A stretch of 64,000 bases of DNA, taken from NCBI GenBank assembly GCA_964453995.1, contig CAYVQC010000017.1, positions 1 through 64,000 on the forward strand, written 5' to 3'. The notes beneath the pieces were generated by a model. That model was given only the letters and a program-made list of their open reading frames with translations. It had not been told where the DNA came from and made no database searches. The stretch's first letter is position 1, and each line of letters opens with the position of its first letter. The DNA comes from SKVR01 sp964453995 (lineage in GTDB: Bacteria > Bacteroidota > Bacteroidia > Bacteroidales > UBA7960). Position numbers and translations under genes: made by a program. This document shows positions 41,526 to 49,784 of this stretch, piece by piece.

Positions 41526-43928
41526 ATGAAGATACGTGTTAGTATCGCTTTTGTCTTTTTTTTGCTGATTTTCAGTCATTGTGTGTATTCTTTTTCTCTC
41601 TCTGGAATGGTTGCTGACCCGGATGGAAAACCATTGGCTGGTGCAACTGTAAAGCTGGAATGGGTTGATCACATGAGGGCCACATTCACCAATGAAGAGG
41701 GAAAATACCTGTTTGACGGATTGACAAAGGGAACTTATCTAGTTACAGTTTCCTTTGTGGGTTACCAAACGATGAGAGATAGTAAATACCTCGAAACCGG
41801 CACAGTCTTTCATATTGTCCTTCAGCCCGATGTATTGTTTTTAGATGAAGTGATGGTGGAAAACCGTTATGAAGATCAACGCAGGAAAGAGGAATCCATA
41901 AATGTGGAGGTGGTGGAGGCGGATTTTCTGCGGATCCACGCCAACGGTAGTCTTATGCACACTCTTAGTCGCCTGCCGGGTATTCAGGCCATCAATGTAG
42001 GTTCGGGTCAGTCTAAACCATTGATCAGGGGGCTTGGCTTTAACCGCATTGTGGTAACAGAACATGGCGTAAAGCACGAAAGTCAGCAGTGGGGGCACGA
42101 TCATGCCCTGGAGGTAGATCAGTTTGCCCACAACCATATTGAAATGGTCAAAGGACCAGCTTCACTGGTGGTTGGCTCTGACGCCATTGGTGGTGTGGTG
42201 CAACTGAAGCAGAGCGAAATTCCTGCACAGGGCAGTATGAAGGCATCTGTTGATCTGATGGGCCGTAGCAGCAACCAACTGGTAGGTACTTCTGCTGCTC
42301 TTGAAGGGAGAAAGGAAAAATGGTTCTTCACATCGCGCGTTACATGGCTCGATTATGCTGACACCCGGGTGCCGGCAGACAGCGTAGACGTGTATTCGTA
42401 CCGTGTGCCCCTGTATAAAAACCGTTTGCGCAATACAGCAGGGACTGAGTTGGGCTTGCATTCTTCCTTTGGCTATGTAGACAATGGCTTCCACACCAGG
42501 TTTTTTATAAGCCATATACGTCAGAGGGCCGGATTTTTTGCCAATGCTCATGGCCTTGAGCCAAGACGAGTTGATACCGCCCTTTATGACCGGTCAGACA
42601 GGGATATCCTTTATCCAAGGCAGGATGCCAGGCATTTTAAGGTGGTGGGTAGGACCGTTTTTGAATCGGGTAACTCTCTCTTTACAAGCCTTCTGGGTTA
42701 TCAGCACAATTACCGTGAAGAGTTTTCTCAATATGTCGATCATGGCTTTCGTCCGCCGGTTTTCCCTGATACGCTTGCCATACCATCAGACCTGGAAAGG
42801 GAATTTAACAAACATACCTTTTCCGGTAGTATTAAAATGAACCACCATTTATCCGATCAACAGGAGATCATAGCAGGAATATCCTCTGAGTTCCAGGATA
42901 ACAGTATTGGTGGAATCAGTTTTCTTATCCCGGCTTATCAGCAGTGGCAGTGGGGTGGCTATCTGATCCATGAATGGGCGCCAAAACCAGGATTAAGACT
43001 GAACTACGGAATGAGGTACGACCTTTTCGATCTCAGTACAGCATCCTACCATGATTGGTTTCCCACCGAGGGAGTCTTTTTACAAAGGGCTGAGGCGATC
43101 CACAGAACATTCGGCAGTATGAGTGGTATGGCTGGGCTTAACCTGCAAAAAGAACAACTTGTACTCAGGTTGAACATAGGGCGTAGTTACAGAGTTCCGC
43201 TTGCCAAAGAGCTGGCTGCCAACGGAGTCAATTACCATCACTTCAGCTATGAAGTTGGCAATCCTTCATTGAAACCCGAAACAGCCTGGCAATTGGATCT
43301 GGGTGTTGATTACCAATCATCGCAATGGAGTGTAGATATAAATCCCTTTTTTACCTATTTCCCCAATTATATCTTTTTGAATCCGGGTTACCTGTTTGAT
43401 TTTAGCTATGGTGCCGGAAACCAGATCTTTCATTATACTGCTTCTGAGATTGCCCGCTGGGGTGGAGAAGTGGCTCTACTTGGAAATATTACGGATAATA
43501 TCATGGTGGAAATGACGGCAGAATATGTTTACAGTGAGCAATTGTCAGGCGAAAAGAAGGGATTCACCATTCCTTTTTCACCACCCTCCTCTCTTCTGGC
43601 AGGAGTTACCTGGAAACCTTTTTGGGAAAAAGCAGATAGGGATTTCAGGCATTTAGCCATCCGAATCGATGCCCGTTTTTCAGCAGCACAAAACAGAATC
43701 GTTCCCCCCGAAAGAAAAACCCCGGCCTACCAGGTTTTTAACCTGGGTATTAACGGTATGATGCGCTGGAATCAAACCCACTTCAACTGGAATATTACAG
43801 TCAACAATCTGTTGAACACACACTACCTTGAACACACAAGCTACTACAGGCTCATTGGAGTGCCCGAACCGGGAAGAAATATTACTCTCTCAGTTCATGT
43901 GCCGGTAGACATTGTTGCATCAAATTAA
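41526..43928 (+). CDS. TonB-dependent receptor, probable zinc (ZnuD-like) uptake
   Basis: About 800 residues from the ATG at 41526 (a GTG at 41499 would add nine residues). After a signal peptide comes a carboxypeptidase-regulatory-like domain (SGMVADPDGKPLAGATVKL...), then a plug domain (TLSRLPGIQAINVGSGQSKP, VVTEHGVKHESQQWGHDHAL, VKGPASLVVGSDAIGGVV) and a beta-barrel ending in ITLSVHVPVD. The His-rich plug loop WGHDHALEVDQFAHNH resembles zinc receptors such as ZnuD. His-rich lipoproteins downstream support metal uptake; copper or another metal is not excluded. Confidence 0.8.
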   Translation: MKIRVSIAFVFFLLIFSHCVYSFSLSGMVADPDGKPLAGATVKLEWVDHMRATFTNEEGKYLFDGLTKGTYLVTVSFVGYQTMRDSKYLETGTVFHIVLQPDVLFLDEVMVENRYEDQRRKEESINVEVVEADFLRIHANGSLMHTLSRLPGIQAINVGSGQSKPLIRGLGFNRIVVTEHGVKHESQQWGHDHALEVDQFAHNHIEMVKGPASLVVGSDAIGGVVQLKQSEIPAQGSMKASVDLMGRSSNQLVGTSAALEGRKEKWFFTSRVTWLDYADTRVPADSVDVYSYRVPLYKNRLRNTAGTELGLHSSFGYVDNGFHTRFFISHIRQRAGFFANAHGLEPRRVDTALYDRSDRDILYPRQDARHFKVVGRTVFESGNSLFTSLLGYQHNYREEFSQYVDHGFRPPVFPDTLAIPSDLEREFNKHTFSGSIKMNHHLSDQQEIIAGISSEFQDNSIGGISFLIPAYQQWQWGGYLIHEWAPKPGLRLNYGMRYDLFDLSTASYHDWFPTEGVFLQRAEAIHRTFGSMSGMAGLNLQKEQLVLRLNIGRSYRVPLAKELAANGVNYHHFSYEVGNPSLKPETAWQLDLGVDYQSSQWSVDINPFFTYFPNYIFLNPGYLFDFSYGAGNQIFHYTASEIARWGGEVALLGNITDNIMVEMTAEYVYSEQLSGEKKGFTIPFSPPSSLLAGVTWKPFWEKADRDFRHLAIRIDARFSAAQNRIVPPERKTPAYQVFNLGINGMMRWNQTHFNWNITVNNLLNTHYLEHTSYYRLIGVPEPGRNITLSVHVPVDIVASN

Positions 43929-44007
43929 GTGATTTATTATTAAAAACCCGAAACCGTTTACAACTCAAATACATACTATTTTTTTTATCCATTAAAACCA
44001 TTTAAAG

Positions 44008-44469
44008 ATGAACACGAAACTTTTAACTACACTTTCCATATTTGTACTGGCCCTTATGGTATTGGTAAGTTGCAATGAAGATGATGATTTCTCTGCACCT
44101 GCCATCACTGACCTGGAAATAGGACATGAAAACAGCAAAGTGGGCTATCCTGGCTCACAACTTCATATTGAAGCAATGATTGTGGCTGAGGGTCGTATCG
44201 ATCAGATTGTAGTTGAGATTCATCCCGAAGGAAACCATCATCATAAATCCGGCCAGGGCACCGATAATGGTCACCAGGAATGGGACTTTGAATACATCTG
44301 GACGGAATTTAACGGTTTGTTAAATACTACTTTTCATGAGCATATAGAAATTCCCCTGGAAGCCGGATTGGGCCATTACCATTTTCATCTGCAAGTGATA
44401 GATATGCAGGGAAAAACCACAGTTTTAGAAACAGAGTTTGAAGTGAAAGAGCCGCAAGAGGGCAATTAA
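44008..44469 (+). CDS. DUF4625 lipoprotein, His-rich
   Basis: A 153-residue predicted lipoprotein (lipobox LVSC, Cys22). The Ig-like DUF4625 pattern shows ITDLEIGHENSKVGYPGSQLHIEA and HIEIPLEAGLGHYHFHLQVID. A His cluster, EGNHHHKSGQGTDNGHQEW, sits in a loop between strands. It is probably anchored on the outer membrane as a metal-binding partner of the receptor 79 bases upstream; function is inferred. Confidence 0.7.
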   Translation: MNTKLLTTLSIFVLALMVLVSCNEDDDFSAPAITDLEIGHENSKVGYPGSQLHIEAMIVAEGRIDQIVVEIHPEGNHHHKSGQGTDNGHQEWDFEYIWTEFNGLLNTTFHEHIEIPLEAGLGHYHFHLQVIDMQGKTTVLETEFEVKEPQEGN

Positions 44470-44552
44470 TAGATAATCCTGGTAAATTATTTTGTTCCGG
44501 GGCATATGGGTTTGCCCCGGAGCAACCTTTTGTACAGCAAAACAAAACGATT

Positions 44553-45047
44553 ATGAGTTTAGTGAAAACTATAGTGTCATTGGCACTTAAGGCAGGTATT
44601 ATGCTTGCCATGTTGTTTGCATGGTCATGCAGCCATGACGGTACAGATGATGTTCCACCGGAAATCCAAATGGAGGAGATGCATCATTTTCCCCAGTCAT
44701 GCGACACAGTGTATGTGGGAGAAACCTTTACCTTCAGGTCGACTTTTACCGACAACCAGGAGCTGGGTGCCTACAGCATTGATATTCACAATAACTTTGA
44801 CCATCACAGTCATAGTACCGAGAATGTAGAGTGTGAACTTGATCCGGTTAAGGTGCCAGGTGAAAATGTTTTCCTGTTCATCCAATCCTTTACCATCCCT
44901 GGCGGGTTGCAAACCTATGACGCGGAAGTGAGCATTGCCATACCCGAAGATGCCGAAACGGGTGATTATCATTTCTTCCTCGCACTTACTGATAAGGAAG
45001 GATGGCAAACCATACGGGGGGTGGGAATCAAAGTGCTGCAGCGCTAG
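44553..45047 (+). CDS. Second DUF4625 lipoprotein, His-rich
   Basis: A 164-residue predicted lipoprotein (AWSC, Cys27) similar in layout to its upstream neighbour: an Ig-like domain with IQMEEMHHFPQSCDTVYVGE, the His-rich loop HNNFDHHSHSTENVECEL and the C-terminal VSIAIPEDAETGDYHFFLALTD. The shared plan suggests gene duplication. It converges with the BtuG-like gene, whose end is only 36 bases away. Confidence 0.7.
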   Translation: MSLVKTIVSLALKAGIMLAMLFAWSCSHDGTDDVPPEIQMEEMHHFPQSCDTVYVGETFTFRSTFTDNQELGAYSIDIHNNFDHHSHSTENVECELDPVKVPGENVFLFIQSFTIPGGLQTYDAEVSIAIPEDAETGDYHFFLALTDKEGWQTIRGVGIKVLQR

Positions 45048-45082
45048 CTCAGCATGGGGGCCATAAAGTGGCAATATTTCAA

Positions 45083-46210
45083 TCAGGGTTGTTCTGTTAT
45101 AAAAGTAATGCTGCGTGGTGCAATTCCTACCCTGAGGGTGTCGGTGGGCTCACCCTGTGGAGAAAAGCGGTAAACAATGCCCGGTTGTACAAAATCTATG
45201 GCATCTCCCACATAAATCTCCGATGAGGCAGGATCGACTCCCACACTCCTGTAGCCTCCGAAAGTATCAGCAGAATAGGGACTTTCGATCAATACTTCAG
45301 GGAAATCAGCGGATGCTGCAGGATGGCGGTAAAGGTGCCGGTTGATAAAATACAGTGTATCTCTTGTTTTGTTGATGGCCAGGGACAGCGCATGATCCCC
45401 GGGTTGAAAATGATAAGTCTTTACGATTTCACGGCTTTGCGGATCAATTTTAAACAGGGCAGGAGGTTCATGTCCGAAAGGGCTGCCCGCAAACCCTCCG
45501 TCGCTTATCACCCAGATCTTATCTGAAGCATCCACAACCATCGATTGAGGCTGAAGGGGAACCTCGATGGTATCAACCCACTCATCGGTTTCAGTGTCAA
45601 TTACCAGGATGTGTTTGTCATAACTCCAGCAATTGATAAATACATATTTCCCCACTTGTACCATCTGTTCGGTGGAGTGCTGGTAAAAGTCTGATTGCGG
45701 ATTGCTGACGTCAATAGTACCTGTTATTTGAAAAGTTTGAGGATTTACGATGGCAATAGCTTTGGCGTAAAGATCTGTTACATACGCCTTTTCATCGCTT
45801 ACAAAATGCATGAACCGTGGAGAGGTAAGACCAGTGATCTGCCCCTTTAATTTAAAGGTTTCCAGGTCAATGATATAAATCCTGCCACTGTTATTGACCA
45901 CAATATAGCCAAGATTATCCCTTATGGTCATTGATACTGCCACATCACCCAGGGGAAGGGCATTGGTATGGAAAAATACATCATTGGCAACCTGCATCTG
46001 TTGGGGATCATAATAACTGAGTGATGCGTTGCCATACATGAAATTCCCCTCATTAATAATAAAAACACCTTTAGGGGCGGGAACAAGAGGTACAGGTTGG
46101 GTTTCCCAAAGGGCATCGTCATCCATACAGGCTTGCAGTAACAGGATAAAACCTGCAAGAATAAGCATGAGATAACGCTTTTTATGCTGGTAAAATCTAT
46201 TTTCTTTCAT
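45083..46210 (-). CDS. BtuG-like beta-propeller lipoprotein (cobalamin capture)
   Basis: A 375-residue lipoprotein (lipobox LLQAC, Cys28) with repeated propeller blades: GVFIINEGNFMYGNASLSYYD, DNLGYIVVNNSGRIYIIDLE, KAYVTDLYAKAIAIVNPQT and HILVIDTETDEWVDTIEVP. This is the YncE/DUF5074 type to which BtuG of Bacteroides belongs; BtuG binds vitamin B12 on the cell surface and caps the receptor BtuB. Its start overlaps the end of the receptor gene by 14 bases, and the operon is headed by a cobalamin riboswitch, which together support the assignment. Confidence 0.75.
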   Translation of the reverse strand: MKENRFYQHKKRYLMLILAGFILLLQACMDDDALWETQPVPLVPAPKGVFIINEGNFMYGNASLSYYDPQQMQVANDVFFHTNALPLGDVAVSMTIRDNLGYIVVNNSGRIYIIDLETFKLKGQITGLTSPRFMHFVSDEKAYVTDLYAKAIAIVNPQTFQITGTIDVSNPQSDFYQHSTEQMVQVGKYVFINCWSYDKHILVIDTETDEWVDTIEVPLQPQSMVVDASDKIWVISDGGFAGSPFGHEPPALFKIDPQSREIVKTYHFQPGDHALSLAINKTRDTLYFINRHLYRHPAASADFPEVLIESPYSADTFGGYRSVGVDPASSEIYVGDAIDFVQPGIVYRFSPQGEPTDTLRVGIAPRSITFITEQP

Positions 46211-48251
46211 CTAAGTCTATTCTGATCGAGACCATGAGATTTCTTCCCGGCATAGGCCGGTACAGAATGGTATGATAGGTTTCATTGAAAAGGTTGTAAA
46301 TCTTTAATTCTGTTTGTAGCATCCAGCCTTCAAAATCCCAACCTTTTGCCAGCGAAAGATCATTCATAAAGTAGGGATATATCCGGTTGCGGCGACTGAT
46401 ATCGTTGCTTGAGGTTAAAAATCTCTCGCTGTAGGAGTTATGCTGCCAGCTTACAGCATAACCTTTGTACTCTACATTAAACAATACATTTCCCGAATGT
46501 TGTGGAATGAAAACAAGCTGTTTTCCGTAGGATGCATCTCCCCACCGGTCAGGGTCTCCGTAATTGATCGCCTCGGTATAGGTGTAGCTCCCCATAATAC
46601 GGTACTGCAATTGATTTAGCTCACCTGAAAGGGTGGCATGAGTTTCCAATCCTCTTGACAGAACCCTCCTGATATTCTGGGGTTCCCAGTAGCCTTTGAA
46701 GCTTGGGATCCATATGATCCAGTCATTGATGTCGGAGCGGAAAATAGTGATTTCAGATTTAAGATTGATGCTGGTGGTTTCTCTGTTGTGCTGAAATCCC
46801 ACTTCTGTATTGAATCCTTTTTCCGGTTTCAGTTCGGGGTTGCCCCCGGGAACCCAGTAAAGATCATTGAGAGATGGATAGCGGTAATTACGGGCAATAT
46901 TAGCCTTCAATACAAGGGGATGCTTCTCAGTCACCAGGTAATCTATGCCCAGGAACGGAATAATGGGAGAAAAATCATTTTCCCGGAATTCCTGCCGGAT
47001 CATCAGGTTGATATTTATCCGCCTGTGCAGCTGATTATGCAGGGCAAAAAACATTGACAAATCGTTGCGGCGTGTTTTAAACCCCCTTTGTGTTACTGAG
47101 TCGCGGGTATTCACCTTATGATGGCCAAAGTTGAAGGCACTCTCAAGAGATAGAGTTTCTGTTACTTCTCTGCGGTAACCAATATGCTGCAGGAAACTTT
47201 GCTGTATGCTTTCAGAAAATATGGCAGCTGCAGGGTAGGTACCACTTACATGGTGGGTGAGGATGTAATCCAGATCTTTGAAGGTGTAGCCACTGCGAAT
47301 TGTCAGGTTATCCTTTCTGCCGTACCATTGCCACCGTGCTACTGCTTTGTGGTCATGATCCTGTTGTCTGCTTATGTTGGTACTGTCGGGGCCTTCGAAA
47401 CTGATCACCCGTGGAATACCTCTTTCTGCTACCTGGCCCCACCATTGCACCGAAACTATATGTTGATGTGAGGGCTGCCAGTAAAACTCCTGCAGCGTAC
47501 CGTAACGGCTGTATGCTGCATGTTTGTTTGTATCTGTGGGATGAATCAATTGTCCGTTAATAAAGTCGGTTTTGGTCCTGTTGATGAAGGGATAGTTGTT
47601 TTCTGAACGGTTGTAATACAGCCTGGAGCGCCATTGTATCCTGGAGTTGCCAAAGGCTGTCATCAGGAACTGGTCCCAGGAAGAGTAGCTTCCCAGCCCT
47701 TGTATATAGGTGAGCTGCCGTGCGTTGGTCCAGTCGGCCCGGTTGGCAATATTGATGCTGCCCCCCAAACCACCACTCTGGTCGGAAACTGAAGCACCAC
47801 CATGTTTGAGGGTAATATCATCAATGATATAGACCGGAATCAACGAAAAATCCACCATCCCCAACATGGGAGAGTTGATGTTTAGTCCGTTCCAGTTGAC
47901 CTGGGTATGAGACGAGGCTGTTCCCCTGAAGGATGCGGTGGCCAATGCTCCTCTGCCATGGCTTTTGATGTACACCGGCGTATTTTCTGATAAAAGATCA
48001 GAAAGTGAAAGGTTTAGCTTTTGCCTGATCACCAGCGAATCAACCCTGGTTTCTTTCATCCCGGCTGTTTCTTTTTCAAAGATCCTTCGGGCCTGAACAT
48101 GCACTTCCTGCAACTCAATGATGCTGTCACCGGCACTTTGCCCGGGGGCAAGAAAAGATACACCCAGGATGATCGCCAGGAACAATGCCTGTGAGGTAAG
48201 TGACTTTGCTTTGCTTTTGGGCTGTATGGCAGAACGAAACAGGGGTGACAT
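46197..48251 (-). CDS. btuB: TonB-dependent receptor, BtuB-like
   Basis: A 684-residue outer membrane receptor. After the signal peptide comes a plug domain with NLSLSDLLSENTPVYIKSHG, NGLNINSPMLGMVDFSLIPV and LKHGGASVSDQSGGLGGSIN, then a beta-barrel ending RPMPGRNLMVSIRIDLDE. There is no carboxypeptidase-like N-terminal extension, unlike SusC-type receptors, which fits BtuB. Placement behind a cobalamin riboswitch and overlapping a BtuG-like gene points to vitamin B12 or another corrinoid as substrate. No BtuFCD is present in the window. Confidence 0.8.
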   Translation of the reverse strand: MSPLFRSAIQPKSKAKSLTSQALFLAIILGVSFLAPGQSAGDSIIELQEVHVQARRIFEKETAGMKETRVDSLVIRQKLNLSLSDLLSENTPVYIKSHGRGALATASFRGTASSHTQVNWNGLNINSPMLGMVDFSLIPVYIIDDITLKHGGASVSDQSGGLGGSINIANRADWTNARQLTYIQGLGSYSSWDQFLMTAFGNSRIQWRSRLYYNRSENNYPFINRTKTDFINGQLIHPTDTNKHAAYSRYGTLQEFYWQPSHQHIVSVQWWGQVAERGIPRVISFEGPDSTNISRQQDHDHKAVARWQWYGRKDNLTIRSGYTFKDLDYILTHHVSGTYPAAAIFSESIQQSFLQHIGYRREVTETLSLESAFNFGHHKVNTRDSVTQRGFKTRRNDLSMFFALHNQLHRRININLMIRQEFRENDFSPIIPFLGIDYLVTEKHPLVLKANIARNYRYPSLNDLYWVPGGNPELKPEKGFNTEVGFQHNRETTSINLKSEITIFRSDINDWIIWIPSFKGYWEPQNIRRVLSRGLETHATLSGELNQLQYRIMGSYTYTEAINYGDPDRWGDASYGKQLVFIPQHSGNVLFNVEYKGYAVSWQHNSYSERFLTSSNDISRRNRIYPYFMNDLSLAKGWDFEGWMLQTELKIYNLFNETYHTILYRPMPGRNLMVSIRIDLDERK

Positions 48252-48274
48252 AAATGAAGATCTTTCAGGTACTG

Positions 48275-49693
48275 TTAGCGAATGACAATTTTCTGATTGA
48301 AAGACTCCCTGCCATCCGTTGAGGTTAACAGGTAAAGGCCGGGCATTAACGTGCTTGTATCAAACCTCATTGTACCGCCACTATGGGTAAACTCCATGAG
48401 TTTTGCCCCCTGCATATCATAGAGGATGAATATTGCTTCACGATCTGTTTCGATCGTAATATGGTCACCGGCAGGAAGAGGGTAAACCCTTGTTTTGTGC
48501 ATTTTGGGTTCAGGTGTATGGGTAGGATTGTAGTCCAGGGTAGTCGTAACTGTGGTAAAAATATCAGGGTTTTCTTCCCAATAAGCCGTAAGAGTGAGTT
48601 TTCCTGAAACATTAAAATGAAGAAACCCCTCCTCGTCTACAAAAGCTCCTTCCTGGTCAGAGGTCCACAGAATGGTTCTGTCGGGTTGTAACCGGCCTTT
48701 GTGAAAGGAGAAGGCCTCAACAGGGTAGGGACTCTGGGTTATTACCCGGGGCAGATCTTTTGCCACCACCATATCAAGGATTCCTGAAATATCGGGATTT
48801 GGGGCAACAACAATGGCACCGGTTATTTCAGTTGATACTTCTCCCAGCCAGCCGCCATGATCGAGCATTGCAGTTTGTACCTTTATGAAATGGATTTCAT
48901 CCAGATCTGTATAACTGCCATTGGCATCAATGGCCCAATTGATATCAAAACCATCGCCACCGGCATTCTCTATTTCGGGTGTGTAAGGGTTGTCAGGTAC
49001 ATTGAAGGGTGATGTGGCGCGAGGCAGATTGTCGGCATATCCAAATGCTCTCCGATATGACTTGATAAAGGCTGGATTGTCGTTTTCTACCTTCCCCAAT
49101 ATGCGGGTACCCTGTAAGGTGTATTGTTCATGGGCGATTTGAGGGAAAATTTCATGCGAAGGATAATAAGGCTGTGTGTGTGCTCCATTGGTAAGAATAA
49201 AGCCCGAATGGCCCAGATTGTCTTCCCAGGGAACTTCGGCTGCTGTTTCGGATTGGGGATTGAAATAAGTTACCTGGTAGTTGTGCAGTGTAGAAGAAAA
49301 GAAATAATCGCTACCGGCCAGCTGGTACCAGGTATCGTCGGGCATTCCATTGCTGTTCTCATCTTGCATTACCCATACTATGGCTGGTTCAGACCAGGTT
49401 TCAAGGGGGTTGCCGAAAATGATGAAATCAATACCAAAAGGGTTATCCGGATGATTTTGTACGGGTTCTTCAAACCTGAAAACCACATAGCCGCCCCAGG
49501 CCCCAAGGGAAAGTGCACCGGTAATGGTTCCGGTAATGGATTCAGCTGATTCGGGCAGCCCCATGGGGGCTTTATTGACAAACTGGCCCGGAGCTGGTGT
49601 GTATTCCAGCACTTCATGTATGTACTGATACTGGGTATGCCCGGTAAAAGATAACAGTAAAAAAAGCAGGTATAGGGATAAGCGTCTTTTCAT
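48275..49693 (-). CDS. T9SS-sorted surface protein of the cobalamin operon
   Basis: A 472-residue protein with a signal peptide (LYLLFLLLSFTGHTQ) and no lipobox. The main part shows SLGAWGGYVVFRFEEPVQNH, GIDFIIFGNPLETWSEPAIV and a segment with DENSNGMPDDTWYQLAGSD that may bind calcium. The last 75 residues (from about KMHKTRVYPLPAGDHITIET) are a type A T9SS sorting domain ending SFNQKIVIR. Similar non-lipidated or lipidated surface proteins accompany BtuB in gut Bacteroides; here it would be attached through T9SS. B12 binding is inferred from context only. Confidence 0.7.
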   Translation of the reverse strand: MKRRLSLYLLFLLLSFTGHTQYQYIHEVLEYTPAPGQFVNKAPMGLPESAESITGTITGALSLGAWGGYVVFRFEEPVQNHPDNPFGIDFIIFGNPLETWSEPAIVWVMQDENSNGMPDDTWYQLAGSDYFFSSTLHNYQVTYFNPQSETAAEVPWEDNLGHSGFILTNGAHTQPYYPSHEIFPQIAHEQYTLQGTRILGKVENDNPAFIKSYRRAFGYADNLPRATSPFNVPDNPYTPEIENAGGDGFDINWAIDANGSYTDLDEIHFIKVQTAMLDHGGWLGEVSTEITGAIVVAPNPDISGILDMVVAKDLPRVITQSPYPVEAFSFHKGRLQPDRTILWTSDQEGAFVDEEGFLHFNVSGKLTLTAYWEENPDIFTTVTTTLDYNPTHTPEPKMHKTRVYPLPAGDHITIETDREAIFILYDMQGAKLMEFTHSGGTMRFDTSTLMPGLYLLTSTDGRESFNQKIVIR

Positions 49694-49710
49694 GAGCTAA
49701 TTTTTATACA

Positions 49711-49773
49711 CCAGGATGTTTTATGAAAGTATTGGTTGCCGGTGGGTTGCATTCTTTTCACAAAACATCCTGG
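49711..49773 (-). other. Long inverted repeat between two cobalamin-operon genes
   Basis: CCAGGATGTTTT (49711-49722) and AAAACATCCTGG (49762-49773) are perfect inverted repeats. Pairing continues inward for about six more bases with one mismatch, giving a stem of roughly 18 bp around a GC-richer loop. It nearly fills the 91-base gap upstream of the gene starting at 49693. There is no T-run, so mRNA stabilisation or processing is more likely than termination. Confidence 0.6.
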
Positions 49774-49784
49774 CAGGATTGTAC

